A stretch of DNA of 64,000 bases from NCBI RefSeq assembly GCF_023955655.1, contig NZ_JAMXHT010000007.1, positions 248,001 through 312,000 of the forward strand. The letters run 5' to 3'. The position numbers were made by a program, and so were the translations under genes. The notes under the pieces are model-generated. The model was not told the DNA's origin. It saw only the letters and a list, made by a program, of their open reading frames with translations, and ran no database searches. The DNA is from Ralstonia soli (GTDB lineage: Bacteria > Pseudomonadota > Gammaproteobacteria > Burkholderiales > Burkholderiaceae). This document shows positions 9,298 to 18,416 of this stretch, piece by piece. Within the stretch, counting starts at the first letter, position 1, and each line of letters opens with the position of its first letter.

Positions 9298-9331
9298 ACG
9301 CCCGACCGGCTTGCCGGCGGGCGTTTTTTTC
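9298..9331 (+). terminator. Rho-independent terminator after APC permease
   Basis: ACGCCCG (9298-9304) pairs with CGGGCGT (9318-9324), with an inner CCGGC/GCCGG, and is followed by seven T residues. It ends the permease transcript and touches the stop of the converging LysR gene. Confidence 0.9.
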
Positions 9332-10193
9332 ATGCGCGCAACTCAGCGACGATGCGCTCGGCCAGAAAATCGCAGGGTGGCCGGTTTGACGTGACACTGC
9401 GCGCCAGGACAATCTCCAGCGAGCCGATCTCCGGCAGGCCGTGCGCGGGCCCCAGCAACGTGAAGTCCGACGGCACGGCGCACTGCGCGAGCGAGGTAAT
9501 GGCCAGGCCCGCGCGGGCCATCGTCAGCAGGCCCAGCAGGCTCGGGCTTTCATACGAGGTTCGGTAGGCGATCTTTGCGCGCTCCAGACTGCGGATCGCC
9601 TTCTCGCGCGCGACGCTGCCCGGCAGAAACACGGCAATGGGCAGCGGCCGCTCACGCCAGATGTCTGTCGCGCCGGGCGCTGCCGCCCACACCATCGGCT
9701 CGTGTCGCAAGAACTCGCCGGTCAGCCCTTTCACCCGTGTCGCGCAGACGAGGTCCACCGTGCCGTCGCGCAACATCGGCGCGAGCGCGACGCTGGGCAG
9801 GCCGATCACCTGGATCTCGACCTTGGGATAGGTGGCCGAGAACTTCTTGAGAATCGGCGGAAACAGCGACGACGCGTAATCGTCCGGCACGCCGATCACC
9901 ACGCGGCCCGTCACATCCGGCCGCACGACCGCCGCCCAAGCCTCATCGCGCAACCCAATGATCCGGCGCGCGTACGCCAGCAGCACCTCGCCGTCTTGTG
10001 TTGGTATCACGCTACGCGGCTTGCGGATGAACAACGCTTTTCCGAGCGCCGATTCCAGTGTCTTGATCTGCATGCTCACCGCCGATTGCGAGCGGTGCAC
10101 GGCCTCCGCAGCGCGGCTGATCGTGCCCGTGTCGGCAACGGCAACGATCATGGTGAGAACGTCGACGTCCAGGGCCTTCATCTCGGTACTCAT
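9330..10193 (-). CDS. LysR-family transcriptional regulator
   Basis: The 287-residue protein has an N-terminal winged helix (about 10-68, with ADTGTISRAAEAVHRSQSAV) and a periplasmic-binding-protein-like effector domain (about 95-285). The HTH and length are typical of LysR. It is divergent from an alpha/beta hydrolase gene with a 110-bp gap, the usual arrangement for a LysR protein and its target. The gap contains TCAG-A5-CTGA (10217-10229), a possible half of a binding site. The start could also be GTG 10199 or ATG 10180. ATG 10193 is chosen for the GCGAG upstream. Confidence 0.92.
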   Translation of the reverse strand: MSTEMKALDVDVLTMIVAVADTGTISRAAEAVHRSQSAVSMQIKTLESALGKALFIRKPRSVIPTQDGEVLLAYARRIIGLRDEAWAAVVRPDVTGRVVIGVPDDYASSLFPPILKKFSATYPKVEIQVIGLPSVALAPMLRDGTVDLVCATRVKGLTGEFLRHEPMVWAAAPGATDIWRERPLPIAVFLPGSVAREKAIRSLERAKIAYRTSYESPSLLGLLTMARAGLAITSLAQCAVPSDFTLLGPAHGLPEIGSLEIVLARSVTSNRPPCDFLAERIVAELRA

Positions 10194-10303
10194 GTGCACT
10201 CGCTTGCGTCGATGTATCAGAAAAACTGAAAGATTCCATCAATATTATGCGATTTCCTTTTCCATCGCGGTGCAGCAAAGTCTCGGAAAACGGAGTTTCA
10301 ACA

Positions 10304-11170
10304 ATGAACGCGCGAACGCCCCTGACGACCCTGGCTCTTGCCGGTGTCTGGCCACAACCCGCCTTTGCTTCCACCGCCTCGGGCACCTCGGTGCCCTACG
10401 TGGAGGCCGGCAGCGGCGAGCCAATGGTCTTTGTGCATGGGTCGTTGTGCGATTACCGCTATTGGGATCCGCAGCTCGCCGCGTTGTCGAAGCAGTTCCG
10501 CTGTTTTGCGCCGAGCCTGGGCCACTATTGGCCGGAGACCCACGCGTTCGGGCACGGCGATTTCAGCTGGGAAGCGCACGTTGTGGAGATGGCGGAGTTC
10601 ATCGAAGCGCTGGGGCTCGGGCCGGTGCACCTGGTTGGCCACTCACGTGGTGGCTGCGTTGCGTTTCATCTGGCGCGCCAATACCCGCACCTGGTGAAGA
10701 CGCTCACGCTGGCCGACCCGGGCGGCCCGTTGCAGGCGACGCCGCAGGCCGCAACCGGCACATTGCCACCCGCCACCCAGGCCTTGCGGGCGCAGGCCGC
10801 AGACCTGATCGAGCAAGGCGAATTCGACGCCGGCCTGAATCTGTTCGTCGACTCGGTCACCCTGCCCGGCTTCTGGAGCAAGAGCACCCAGAGCTTCCGC
10901 AGGATGGCGCTGGACAACGCGCTCACGCTGCCGAAGCAGCTGCGCGATCCGCTGCCCGCCTACACCCCCGAAGCCGCAGGTGAGATCCAGTGCCCGACAC
11001 TGTTGATCGACGGGCAGAAGAGCCCGCGCATGTTCCGCAACACCGTCGAGAAGCTCCACGCGTGGATTCCATGCGCCGAGCGCCAGACCATCGCCGGCGC
11101 CTCTCATGGCATGAACATCGCCAACCCGGGGGCGTTCAACCGGGCGGTGGCGGCGTTGGCTGGCCAGTAA
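10304..11170 (+). CDS. Alpha/beta hydrolase
   Basis: The 288-residue enzyme shows the oxyanion-hole motif VFVHGSLCDYRYW (about 40-52), the nucleophile elbow GHSRGG and a C-terminal histidine in GASHGMN. This is a classic alpha/beta hydrolase layout, as in esterases and C-C hydrolases. The first 23 residues (to about PAFAS) are weakly hydrophobic and could be a signal sequence, though they lack a clear positively charged n-region beyond one Arg. GGAG precedes the ATG. The gene is divergent from a LysR regulator that probably controls it. The substrate is unknown. Confidence 0.88.
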   Translation: MNARTPLTTLALAGVWPQPAFASTASGTSVPYVEAGSGEPMVFVHGSLCDYRYWDPQLAALSKQFRCFAPSLGHYWPETHAFGHGDFSWEAHVVEMAEFIEALGLGPVHLVGHSRGGCVAFHLARQYPHLVKTLTLADPGGPLQATPQAATGTLPPATQALRAQAADLIEQGEFDAGLNLFVDSVTLPGFWSKSTQSFRRMALDNALTLPKQLRDPLPAYTPEAAGEIQCPTLLIDGQKSPRMFRNTVEKLHAWIPCAERQTIAGASHGMNIANPGAFNRAVAALAGQ

Positions 11171-11185
11171 CGCACCGCATTGCCG

Positions 11186-11219
11186 AAGGCGCCTGCCACA
11201 ACAGCAGGCGCCTTTTTCT
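11186..11219 (+). terminator. Rho-independent terminator after the hydrolase
   Basis: GGCGCCTGC (11188-11196) and GCAGGCGCC (11204-11212) form a perfect 9-bp stem with a 7-base loop, followed by TTTTTC. Confidence 0.92.
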
Positions 11220-11387
11220 TGCGCGCTTGCCGCAGGACGCCCGCGCAAGACGCAGGCGTGTCCTGCATTCCCAGCCACGCCCCTCTGTGGTGGGGACCAC
11301 GCCCCGCGCACCCGCGCCGCCGCGTGCGTCATAAAAAATTCATTGAACGCCGTGTTCAGGGGGCACCCTGGTGACCGTTTAGGCGGA

Positions 11388-13208
11388 ATGTCCGCTTTTG
11401 CGTCCATCGTTGCGTCCAACGCCATGACCTCCTCACCGCTCCCCTTGCCCGCGGGCATTGCGCCCGAGATGCTGCGCACGGTGTTCCAGCCGATCTTCCG
11501 TCTATCCACCACCGAGGTGCTCGGCTACGAAGCGCTGCTGCGCGGGCCAGCAGGCTCGGCCATGGAGTCGCCCGCAGCGCTGTTCGCGGCGGCCTCGGAT
11601 ACCGCCGGCACGATCGCGCTGGAGACCACGGCCGCACGCCTGGCCATCGCGCGATTCTCGGCGATGCGTCTGCCGGGCAAGCTGTTCCTGAACTTCAGCG
11701 CGCAAGGCGTGCGCCAATTGCTGCAAGACCACGCCCGCCTGCTACACGCGATTGCCGACCACGACCTGCAGCCCTCGCGCATCGTCATCGAATTGACCGA
11801 ACAGACGCCCATCGACGATCTCGCCAGTTTTGCGCGGGCGCTGTCGGTGGCGCGCGACTTCGGCCTGCAATGCGCGCTGGACGACTTCGGCACCGGCAAT
11901 GCCAACCTGAACCTGCTGATCGAACTCGCGCCCGACTACATCAAGCTCGACAAGTATTTCCTGCGCGATATCGCCAAGCATCCGGCCAAGCTGGACATCG
12001 CGCGCACGTTGCAGCAGACGCTCGAGGGCGGCGCGACCAGCATCATTGCCGAGGGGCTGGAAACCGAAGACGAACTGGGCGTAGTGCGCGACCTGGGCAT
12101 CCGCTTCGGGCAGGGTTTTTTCCTCGCGCGCCCGCACGACACGCCCGCAAGCGACATGTCGAGCCACGCGGCGCGCGTGCTGCAGTCTTCGCAGATTGCA
12201 GTGTTTCCGCAGACCGTGCGCGTGGGCTGGCGCGCCATCACCGCCAGCAAGCTGCTGCGCGTGGCCCCCACCCTGCCCCTGCGTTGCAGCAACGACGACG
12301 TGCTGCACCTGTTCAACCGCCACCCCGATCTGCATGCCGTGGCGCTGCTCGATGAAGACACACACCCGCTCGCGCTCATCGCGCGCCGCGCCTTCATCGA
12401 CCGGTATGCGATGCCGTATCACCGCGAGCTGTACGGTAAGAAACCGGCACTGGCGTTTGCCAACCGGCAGCCGGTGCTGGTGGAGAAATCCGCATCGCTC
12501 GAAGATATGTCGGCGCTGCTGATGAGCGAAGACCAGCGCTACCTCACCGACGGTTTCATCATCACCGAGCATGGCCGCTACCTGGGCCTGGGCACCGGCG
12601 AAGAGCTGGTGCGCACCGTCACGGAAATCCGCATCGAGGCCGCACGCTACGCCAACCCGCTCACGTTCCTGCCGGGCAACATTCCGTTGAACCTGCACAT
12701 TGAACGTTTGCTGGAAGCGCCCGCGGCGTTCTACGCCTGCTACGTGGACCTGAACCACTTCAAGCCCTTCAACGACCAGTACGGCTACTGGCAGGGCGAC
12801 GAGATGCTGAAGATGGCCGCCGCGGTACTCGCCAACGCCTGCGAGCCCACGCGCGATTTTCTCGGCCACGTGGGCGGCGACGATTTCCTGATCCTGTTCC
12901 AGAGCGCCGACTGGCAGGCACGCATCACGCAGGCCATGGCCGCCTTCAACACCAACGCGCTCGCCATGTACACACCGGCTGACCGCACGGCCGGCGGCAT
13001 CCATGCCGAAGACCGCAAGGGGCTGCCGGCGTTCTTCCGTTTCGTGACCATGGCGGTGGGCGCGCTCCACGTGCACCCGGGCGCCGCGCACAACAGCGAC
13101 GACATCGGCACTGCCGCCGCGCTCGCCAAGCGGCGCGCCAAGCAAAGCGACAACGGCTTCCATCTGGAGACCATGCGCCCCGCCGGGCCCGTATATGCGA
13201 CCGCTTGA
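11388..13208 (+). CDS. c-di-GMP signalling protein with EAL, central sensor-like and GGDEF domains
   Basis: The protein has about 606 residues. The N-terminal EAL domain keeps the residues needed for phosphodiesterase activity: YEALLRGP, LNFS, ELTEQ, LDDFGTG, IKLDK, AEGLETE and GQGFFLARP. A middle region resembling a CBS-type input domain follows. The C-terminal GGDEF domain keeps DLNHFKPFNDQYGYWQGDE but its signature is GGDDF, where the fourth residue is usually Glu. It is probably a cytoplasmic c-di-GMP hydrolase whose GGDEF part is regulatory or weakly active. The start is uncertain: ATG 11388 sits against AGGCGG, and ATG 11424 is the alternative. Confidence 0.88.
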   Translation: MSAFASIVASNAMTSSPLPLPAGIAPEMLRTVFQPIFRLSTTEVLGYEALLRGPAGSAMESPAALFAAASDTAGTIALETTAARLAIARFSAMRLPGKLFLNFSAQGVRQLLQDHARLLHAIADHDLQPSRIVIELTEQTPIDDLASFARALSVARDFGLQCALDDFGTGNANLNLLIELAPDYIKLDKYFLRDIAKHPAKLDIARTLQQTLEGGATSIIAEGLETEDELGVVRDLGIRFGQGFFLARPHDTPASDMSSHAARVLQSSQIAVFPQTVRVGWRAITASKLLRVAPTLPLRCSNDDVLHLFNRHPDLHAVALLDEDTHPLALIARRAFIDRYAMPYHRELYGKKPALAFANRQPVLVEKSASLEDMSALLMSEDQRYLTDGFIITEHGRYLGLGTGEELVRTVTEIRIEAARYANPLTFLPGNIPLNLHIERLLEAPAAFYACYVDLNHFKPFNDQYGYWQGDEMLKMAAAVLANACEPTRDFLGHVGGDDFLILFQSADWQARITQAMAAFNTNALAMYTPADRTAGGIHAEDRKGLPAFFRFVTMAVGALHVHPGAAHNSDDIGTAAALAKRRAKQSDNGFHLETMRPAGPVYATA

Positions 13209-14089
13209 TTGGCTGAATCAACCCCGTACGCAAGAACCCATATGCGTGATCTGGAAATCAGCAGCAGCGACGCGCCGGGAATATAAAAATCCGGAACTGA
13301 ATTGCACGCCACGCACTTGAACTAAACCGAGCTGATTTTCAAAGCGCGGATTTTCTCGGCAGCCTGATAAATCACCCAGCAATAGAATCAATACGCTCGG
13401 AAGCATCAGAATGATGCGACCTTGGATTTCCTCATAACCAGCACGCCGGAAAGGTGCGGTTGAAATCTTTGCGGCGGAGTCGGTCTGTCTTACATCCAGG
13501 ACACGCCGATTTCGCATCCGGAACTTCTGATGTGATGCGCCGGATTCATCGCTGTCCACGTTCACTCCCATGATTCCCGCCGGGTGGCACATGCGCCGCA
13601 GAGCGTGCGCTGGCGCCGACATTCGCCCGGTGCAGAAGTGCGACACCCAGCAAAGTTTGCACCTCAACCGCGCGGCAAAACGTCGCAGTAAAAATAACAA
13701 TAACGGCAATGTACGTGCAGTGTGGGCAACGTCCGGAAAAATTGACGTGTCAGATTTACACGGCCATGTGGCGGCCCGCTCCCACGCAGGCGATTTAAGG
13801 CAAGAACGCCTTTCTTATTACGCTTTCGGATTGTCAGCGGAACCCTTACAGTCTCGTCCGCGACTCGCCCTCTCGATGTAGTCGAGACCCCGACAACAAA
13901 CACGACGGTACGAAGCAACAGGGTTTTTTGGCGCGTCTTCACTCCTGATCACTTTCCGGTTTTTGGGGCTTTTTTCAAACTCGGGTGCGCCCGGGATTGG
14001 CGAAGCTTTGCCCAAATTCAGGCAGGTGATGCGGAATTAATACGGCGGCAGCCCCCGCCACCGACCCATTTGCTTAGGAAGTCCCGTTC
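13209..14089. other. Gene-poor, AT-richer intergenic region
   Basis: About 880 bases lack a gene I can support. Base composition is clearly lower in GC than the neighbours, especially 13210-13480 and 13680-13980. A 163-codon minus-strand frame (13218-13709) contains one hydrophobic segment but no recognisable domain and no good start. Small dyads are present, such as CTCGA-N5-TCGAG near 13871 and AAGGC-N6-GCCTT (13797-13812), plus T-rich runs at 13922 and 13971. The 3' part must contain the promoter of the secreted protein downstream. Confidence 0.4.
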
Positions 14090-15508
14090 ATGCGTATCCG
14101 TTCTCTTTCCCTGGGCCTTATCGCCGGTGCCACGCTTGCACTTCTTTCGGCGCCCAGCCACGCCAACTGCGTTGCCAATCCGCCCACGCAGTCCAACACC
14201 ACCTTTCCGGCCAGCCTGACCGGCAAGCTCGCGTACCACAGCTACGTGAGCTACGGCGACGGCACGAGCCAGATCTTCATCTACGACTTTGCGGCCCGCA
14301 CGCTTACGCAGGTGTCGAAGAGCACTTGGGGCATCCAGGACCCGATGAACGCGGTGTTCAGCCCCGACGGCAAGTGGATCGCCTTCATGGGCATCACCAA
14401 CAACGCATGGAACGTGTTCTTCTGGCAGGTCGGCTCCAGCAACATGCCGATCAACCTGACCAACAGCACCGGCCAGACCCGCAATGAAGACCCGAAGTTC
14501 AGCGCCGACGGCAAGTCGCTGCTGTTCAAGCAGAACGGTGACGTGATGCAGGCCGCCCTGTCGTACACAAGCTCGGGTCCGGTGTTCACCTCGCTCGCGA
14601 ACCTGACACGCACCGCGCCGAGCTTGGAAGACTCGATGCCCTTCCCCACGCCGGACGGTACAGCCATGTACTACGCCCAGGGCACCGGTTCGGGCATGGG
14701 CCTGTACAAACAGACCATGGGCAGCACCACCAGGGTGGCCTTCGACGCGCCGGCCGGCCTCGCTACGTACTACCCGATCGTACGTGCGGACGGCACCGTG
14801 TTCTACGCCCGCTGGCTCGATGCCACCAGCCAGGCCGACCAGATCTACACCAAGGTCAACCCGAGCGATGCGCCCAACCAGCTCTCGCTCAACGACTGCA
14901 ACAGCAACAACTCCGACCCGTCGCCCGTGAACGGCACCAACTACGTGTTCTTCTCGTCGACCAGCGCCGGCGGCTACCAGCTCTACCTGGGCGATGCGAG
15001 CACCGGCCAACGCTGGAGCCTGTCGCAGTTCGGCGTGAACTCGGATACCACCAAGGCCAAGCTTGGCTCGAACTACTACGCAGGCGGCCCCGCCACCGCT
15101 GCACCGTCCGTCACGCTGCTCTCGCAGGGCAAGCCGGCCAGCGCGTCGTCCAGCTACAGCGCCAGCCTCGGCCCGGCGTATGCGTTTGACGGCAACACCA
15201 CCAACACCCGCTGGGATTCCATCGAAGGTTTCGCCGGCACGCAGTGGCTGATGGTGGACCTGGGCTCGACCCGCACCATCACCGGCGTCGACCTCTACTG
15301 GGACGCAGGCGCCAAGGTGTACTACATCCAAACGTCGAACGACGGCGTGAACTGGACGAACATTTACTCGACCTCGAGCGGTGTTTCGTGGGGCCACACG
15401 TCGCTGGCCAACCTGAAGGGCAGCGGCCGCTATGTGCGCATGTACGGCACGCAGCGCGCCACGCAGTGGGGTTACTCGCTGGACGAGATGCAGGTGTGGG
15501 GCTACTGA
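14090..15508 (+). CDS. Secreted beta-propeller (PD40) protein with C-terminal F5/8 type C (discoidin) domain
   Basis: The 472-residue protein begins with a clear Sec signal peptide, cut after SAPSHA (about 25). The middle holds about five TolB/PD40-like blades, with repeats such as AVFSPDGKWIAFMG, KFSADGKSLLFKQ and PTPDGTAMYYAQ. From about 340 to the end is a coagulation factor 5/8 type C or CBM32-like domain, with AYAFDGNTTNTRWDS, QWLMVDLGSTRTITGVDLYW and GRYVRMYGTQRATQWGYSLDEMQVWG. Such domains bind carbohydrate or lipid headgroups. It is probably an extracellular or periplasmic glycan-binding protein. AGGAAG precedes the ATG. It stands alone, followed by a terminator. Confidence 0.85.
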   Translation: MRIRSLSLGLIAGATLALLSAPSHANCVANPPTQSNTTFPASLTGKLAYHSYVSYGDGTSQIFIYDFAARTLTQVSKSTWGIQDPMNAVFSPDGKWIAFMGITNNAWNVFFWQVGSSNMPINLTNSTGQTRNEDPKFSADGKSLLFKQNGDVMQAALSYTSSGPVFTSLANLTRTAPSLEDSMPFPTPDGTAMYYAQGTGSGMGLYKQTMGSTTRVAFDAPAGLATYYPIVRADGTVFYARWLDATSQADQIYTKVNPSDAPNQLSLNDCNSNNSDPSPVNGTNYVFFSSTSAGGYQLYLGDASTGQRWSLSQFGVNSDTTKAKLGSNYYAGGPATAAPSVTLLSQGKPASASSSYSASLGPAYAFDGNTTNTRWDSIEGFAGTQWLMVDLGSTRTITGVDLYWDAGAKVYYIQTSNDGVNWTNIYSTSSGVSWGHTSLANLKGSGRYVRMYGTQRATQWGYSLDEMQVWGY

Positions 15509-15554
15509 TCGCTTGATCGATCGGCAAGGCAACACCCGCCTCATTTGACATGAC

Positions 15555-15592
15555 AACGCCCCGGCGGCTTCGGCCATCGGGGCGTTTGTCTT
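15555..15592 (+). terminator. Terminator hairpin after the discoidin-domain gene
   Basis: AACGCCCCG (15555-15563) pairs perfectly with CGGGGCGTT (15578-15586) and is followed by an interrupted T-run (TTTGTCTTT). It lies between two converging genes. Confidence 0.75.
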
Positions 15593-15611
15593 TGGCGCGC
15601 TACGCGCAGCC

Positions 15612-16064
15612 TCAGCCCGCCTGGAATTCTCCAGGAGCCCAGGCAAACGGCTTGGCAATACGGTTCCACGTGTTCATCTGCGCGACAACCAGCGAGAGGT
15701 TGGCCAGTTCCTGCTTGTTGAAGTGGCGCAGCATCTCGTTGATCAGGTCATCGCCGATGGTGTGCTCGGCCAGCAGCGTGATGGCATCGGCCCAGCGCAG
15801 TGCGGCACGCTCACGCTCGGTGTAGAAGGGCGTCTCTTCCCACACGGGCAGCGAGTACAGGCGCATGGGCGTCTCGCCGGCGTGGACACCTTCCTTGTAA
15901 TGGCGGTCCAGGCAATACGCACAGCCGTTGAGTTGCGAAATGCGATAGCGCAGCAGCTCGAGCAGGCGCATCTCAAAACCGCAATGGTTGACGTACGACT
16001 CCACTGCCAGCACAGCTTCGACCAAGCCGGGCGGCAGTTCTGCAAAGGAAATGCGTTCGTTCAT
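15612..16064 (-). CDS. AhpD-like carboxymuconolactone decarboxylase family protein
   Basis: The 150-residue protein carries the AhpD-type active-site pattern NGCAYCLDRH, with C48, C51 and H55. These mark peroxidase-partner or thiol-disulfide enzymes of the CMD family. Length fits single-domain members. The ATG at 16064 has CGGAG upstream. The 226-bp gap to panE carries divergent promoters that I could not define. The role is probably defence against peroxides or a related redox reaction, and the partner is not evident. Confidence 0.88.
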   Translation of the reverse strand: MNERISFAELPPGLVEAVLAVESYVNHCGFEMRLLELLRYRISQLNGCAYCLDRHYKEGVHAGETPMRLYSLPVWEETPFYTERERAALRWADAITLLAEHTIGDDLINEMLRHFNKQELANLSLVVAQMNTWNRIAKPFAWAPGEFQAG

Positions 16065-16290
16065 CTGAGGGCTCCGTGAGAAAAACCGGGGCCATGGTAG
16101 GCAGCGTCCGGTCTTCACGGACTGCGCACACCGCGTATAGCCAGGATCACGCGGGCAGAATGCGGCGCAACGCATTCGCCACACTGGGGGCTACCCTTAC
16201 ATTGTCAAACGCTGAACAATCCGCCGGGGCGCGAGCCGGCACGATGGCGGCTGGCCTGACCCTTCCGCAACATCGGCAACAAGGAACTGC

Positions 16291-17304
16291 ATGGCGAAGA
16301 TCTGCATCGTGGGGGCCGGCTCGATCGGCTGCTATCTGGGTGGCCGCCTGCTGGCCGCAGGTGCCAACGTAACGTTCGTCGGCCGCGCACGCATCGGCAA
16401 CGAATTGCGCACGCACGGCCTTACGTTAACGGACTACCGCAACGGCCGCTGGCAAGTGCGCGCCGCCGACGTGCGCTACGTCACCGACCCCCATGCCGCT
16501 GCCGATGCCGACCTCGTGATGGTGACGGTCAAATCCGCCGCGACGCAGTCCGTGGCCGACGAGCTGAAACCCGTGCTGCGCCCCGGCGCCACCGTCATCA
16601 GCTTCCAGAACGGGCTGAGCAATGCCGACGTGCTGCGGGCGGCCTTGCCGCAGCAAGCGGTATTGGCCGGCATGGTGCCCTTCAACGTGATGCAGCCGGG
16701 GCCGGGGGCCTTTCATCAGGGCACGGGCGGTGAACTGGAGGTCGCCGCATCGCCCGTGTTGCAACCGTTTCTCGATGATTTCCAACGGGCCGGGCTACCG
16801 CTCATGGAACGCACCGACATGACCGCGGTGCAATGGGCCAAGCTGCTGCTCAACCTCAACAACGCCATCAATGCACTGGCCAACCGGCCGCTGAAAGAAG
16901 AGCTGTCGCAGCGCGCGTATCGGCGCTGCCTGGCACTGGCGCAAACCGAGGCGCTGCGGCTGTTGGCGCGTGCAGGCATCCAGCCCGCCAAGCTGACGCC
17001 GGTGCCACCCGCGTGGATCCCACGCCTGCTGGCCACGCCCGATGCAGTGTTTGCGCGACTGGGCGGCAAGATGCTCGCCATCGACCCGTTGGCGCGGTCT
17101 TCCATGTCCGACGATCTGGCCGCCGGACGCGCAACGGAAGTCGACTGGATCAACGGCGAGGTCGTCCGATTGGCAGAACGCCTGGGGCAACGCGCGCCAG
17201 TGAATGCGCAACTGTGTGCGCTGGTGCATGCCGCCGAAAGCGCCACCGCACGCCCGAACTGGTCGGGCGGCAATCTGCTGACGGCCTTGCGCACAGCGGC
17301 CTAG
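16291..17304 (+). CDS. Ketopantoate reductase family protein (PanE/ApbA-like)
   Basis: The 337-residue NADPH-dependent reductase has an N-terminal GAGSIGCYLGGRL dinucleotide-binding motif (about 8-20), the conserved ISFQNGL (about 107) and a C-terminal helical domain with WAKLLLNLNNAINAL, where the lysine and asparagines form the ketopantoate site. It may reduce ketopantoate to pantoate for coenzyme A synthesis, but many bacteria hold several paralogs with other substrates, so no symbol is assigned. AAGGA precedes the ATG. Its stop overlaps that of the converging Crp-type gene in a shared CTAG. Confidence 0.85.
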   Translation: MAKICIVGAGSIGCYLGGRLLAAGANVTFVGRARIGNELRTHGLTLTDYRNGRWQVRAADVRYVTDPHAAADADLVMVTVKSAATQSVADELKPVLRPGATVISFQNGLSNADVLRAALPQQAVLAGMVPFNVMQPGPGAFHQGTGGELEVAASPVLQPFLDDFQRAGLPLMERTDMTAVQWAKLLLNLNNAINALANRPLKEELSQRAYRRCLALAQTEALRLLARAGIQPAKLTPVPPAWIPRLLATPDAVFARLGGKMLAIDPLARSSMSDDLAAGRATEVDWINGEVVRLAERLGQRAPVNAQLCALVHAAESATARPNWSGGNLLTALRTAA

Positions 17305-17990
17305 TCGGCGCCGGCTTCGCTGGCTTCCAGCAACAAGGCCATGTCCTGAATTTCGATGTGGCCGTAGCGCAGGCGGATCGCCCCGAGTTTGACGAGCGCC
17401 TGCAACTCCTTGCTGAGCGTCTGCCGGCTGATGCCCAGCATCATGGACAGCGCGTCCTGCGAGGTGGAAATGTTCGCGCGCCCTTGCGCTGCTTGCGACA
17501 TATCGCCGTGCGCGAGCGCTGCAATGCGCCGTGCCACGCGCGCCCGCGTGCCTTGCAAGGCTGCACCGGCCAGCGAGCCGTAGGCCAACCGCAAGCGCGC
17601 CGCCACGAGCCGCGCAATCGCACCGGCAAACGCGGCATCGCGCATCAACGCCTCAAAGCGCTCCACGCTCACGCCCAGCACTTCGGCATCTTCCAGCGCG
17701 ATCGCGCAATGGCCGCGCGGCTGCTGGTCCAACGTGGATACGCCACCAAACCAGTTGCCCGGTTCGACCAGCGCGAGGATCGCCTCGTCACCCTCAGCGT
17801 TGAAGATCGACAGCTTGAGGACACCGCTCGCCACACCAAAGAAGGCGAGCGAGCCCGCATCCATTGGATCGCCCTGCCGAAAGAGGAACGCCCCCGCAGC
17901 AACGGACACAGGCACAGCGGCCTGGAGCAGCGCATCGGCCGCGTGCGGCGGGAGGCTCTGGAACCACGGGTTGGTGTTGAACGCCGACAT
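17301..17990 (-). CDS. Crp/Fnr-family transcriptional regulator
   Basis: The 229-residue protein has a cyclic-nucleotide-binding-like beta-roll (about 10-120) and a Crp-type winged HTH (about 150-220, with SQDALSMMLGISRQTLSKEL). It lacks the cysteine cluster of Fnr. The roll has GDEAILALVEPGNWFGG near the usual phosphate-binding cassette. The ATG at 17990 is 2 bp from the stop of the DUF2164 gene upstream, so the two form an operon. Target and effector are not evident. Its stop TAG shares the palindrome CTAG with the panE-like stop. Confidence 0.9.
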   Translation of the reverse strand: MSAFNTNPWFQSLPPHAADALLQAAVPVSVAAGAFLFRQGDPMDAGSLAFFGVASGVLKLSIFNAEGDEAILALVEPGNWFGGVSTLDQQPRGHCAIALEDAEVLGVSVERFEALMRDAAFAGAIARLVAARLRLAYGSLAGAALQGTRARVARRIAALAHGDMSQAAQGRANISTSQDALSMMLGISRQTLSKELQALVKLGAIRLRYGHIEIQDMALLLEASEAGAD

Positions 17991-17992
17991 GG

Positions 17993-18256
17993 TTACCCGC
18001 GCTTGCCGGCTTTCGCCCAGTACGCGAACGGTGTTTCGTGGCACTCATAGTCGAGTTCGGACACACGCGCATGCAGGCGTTCCTGCACATCCTGCACGGC
18101 GAGGTTGTAGACCACGGGGCCGATCTCCTCCAGAAAGAAGCCCAGTAGCGCACCGGCCTGGATGTTGCCGATGCGCTCTTCCATGTGCTCGGTGAAATAG
18201 CGCTGGAGGGATTGGACGGCCTGTTCGCGGATGTCGCGGTCGAGTTCGATGGGCAT
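17993..18256 (-). CDS. DUF2164 family protein
   Basis: The 87-residue protein matches the DUF2164 pattern: an N-terminal MPIEL, a central QSLQRYFTEHMEERIGN and the conserved AGALLGFFLEEIGPVVYNLAV. These are small cytoplasmic proteins of unknown function. The start at 18256 agrees with the family N-terminus although the ribosome binding site is weak. It is the first gene of a two-gene unit with the Crp-type regulator. Confidence 0.88.
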   Translation of the reverse strand: MPIELDRDIREQAVQSLQRYFTEHMEERIGNIQAGALLGFFLEEIGPVVYNLAVQDVQERLHARVSELDYECHETPFAYWAKAGKRG

Positions 18257-18416
18257 GTGCGGCACTTGCAGAGGCAGAGGAAGCCGCCAGCTTACTGCCC
18301 GCGGCCTTACGTATCCAGCGCCTTGCATGCCAGTCGGCGTGGTCTATCGTGGAAGCGGTTGCACGCGCCATCGGCAACGGTGGCGTTGCGCGTCAGGTGT
18401 CACTTTGGGAGCCCAC

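Noticed and set aside
13218..13709. 163-codon minus-strand frame in the AT-richer gap
   Set aside because: It has one hydrophobic stretch but no recognisable domain, no good start signal and an irregular composition. It could be a decayed gene but cannot be supported.
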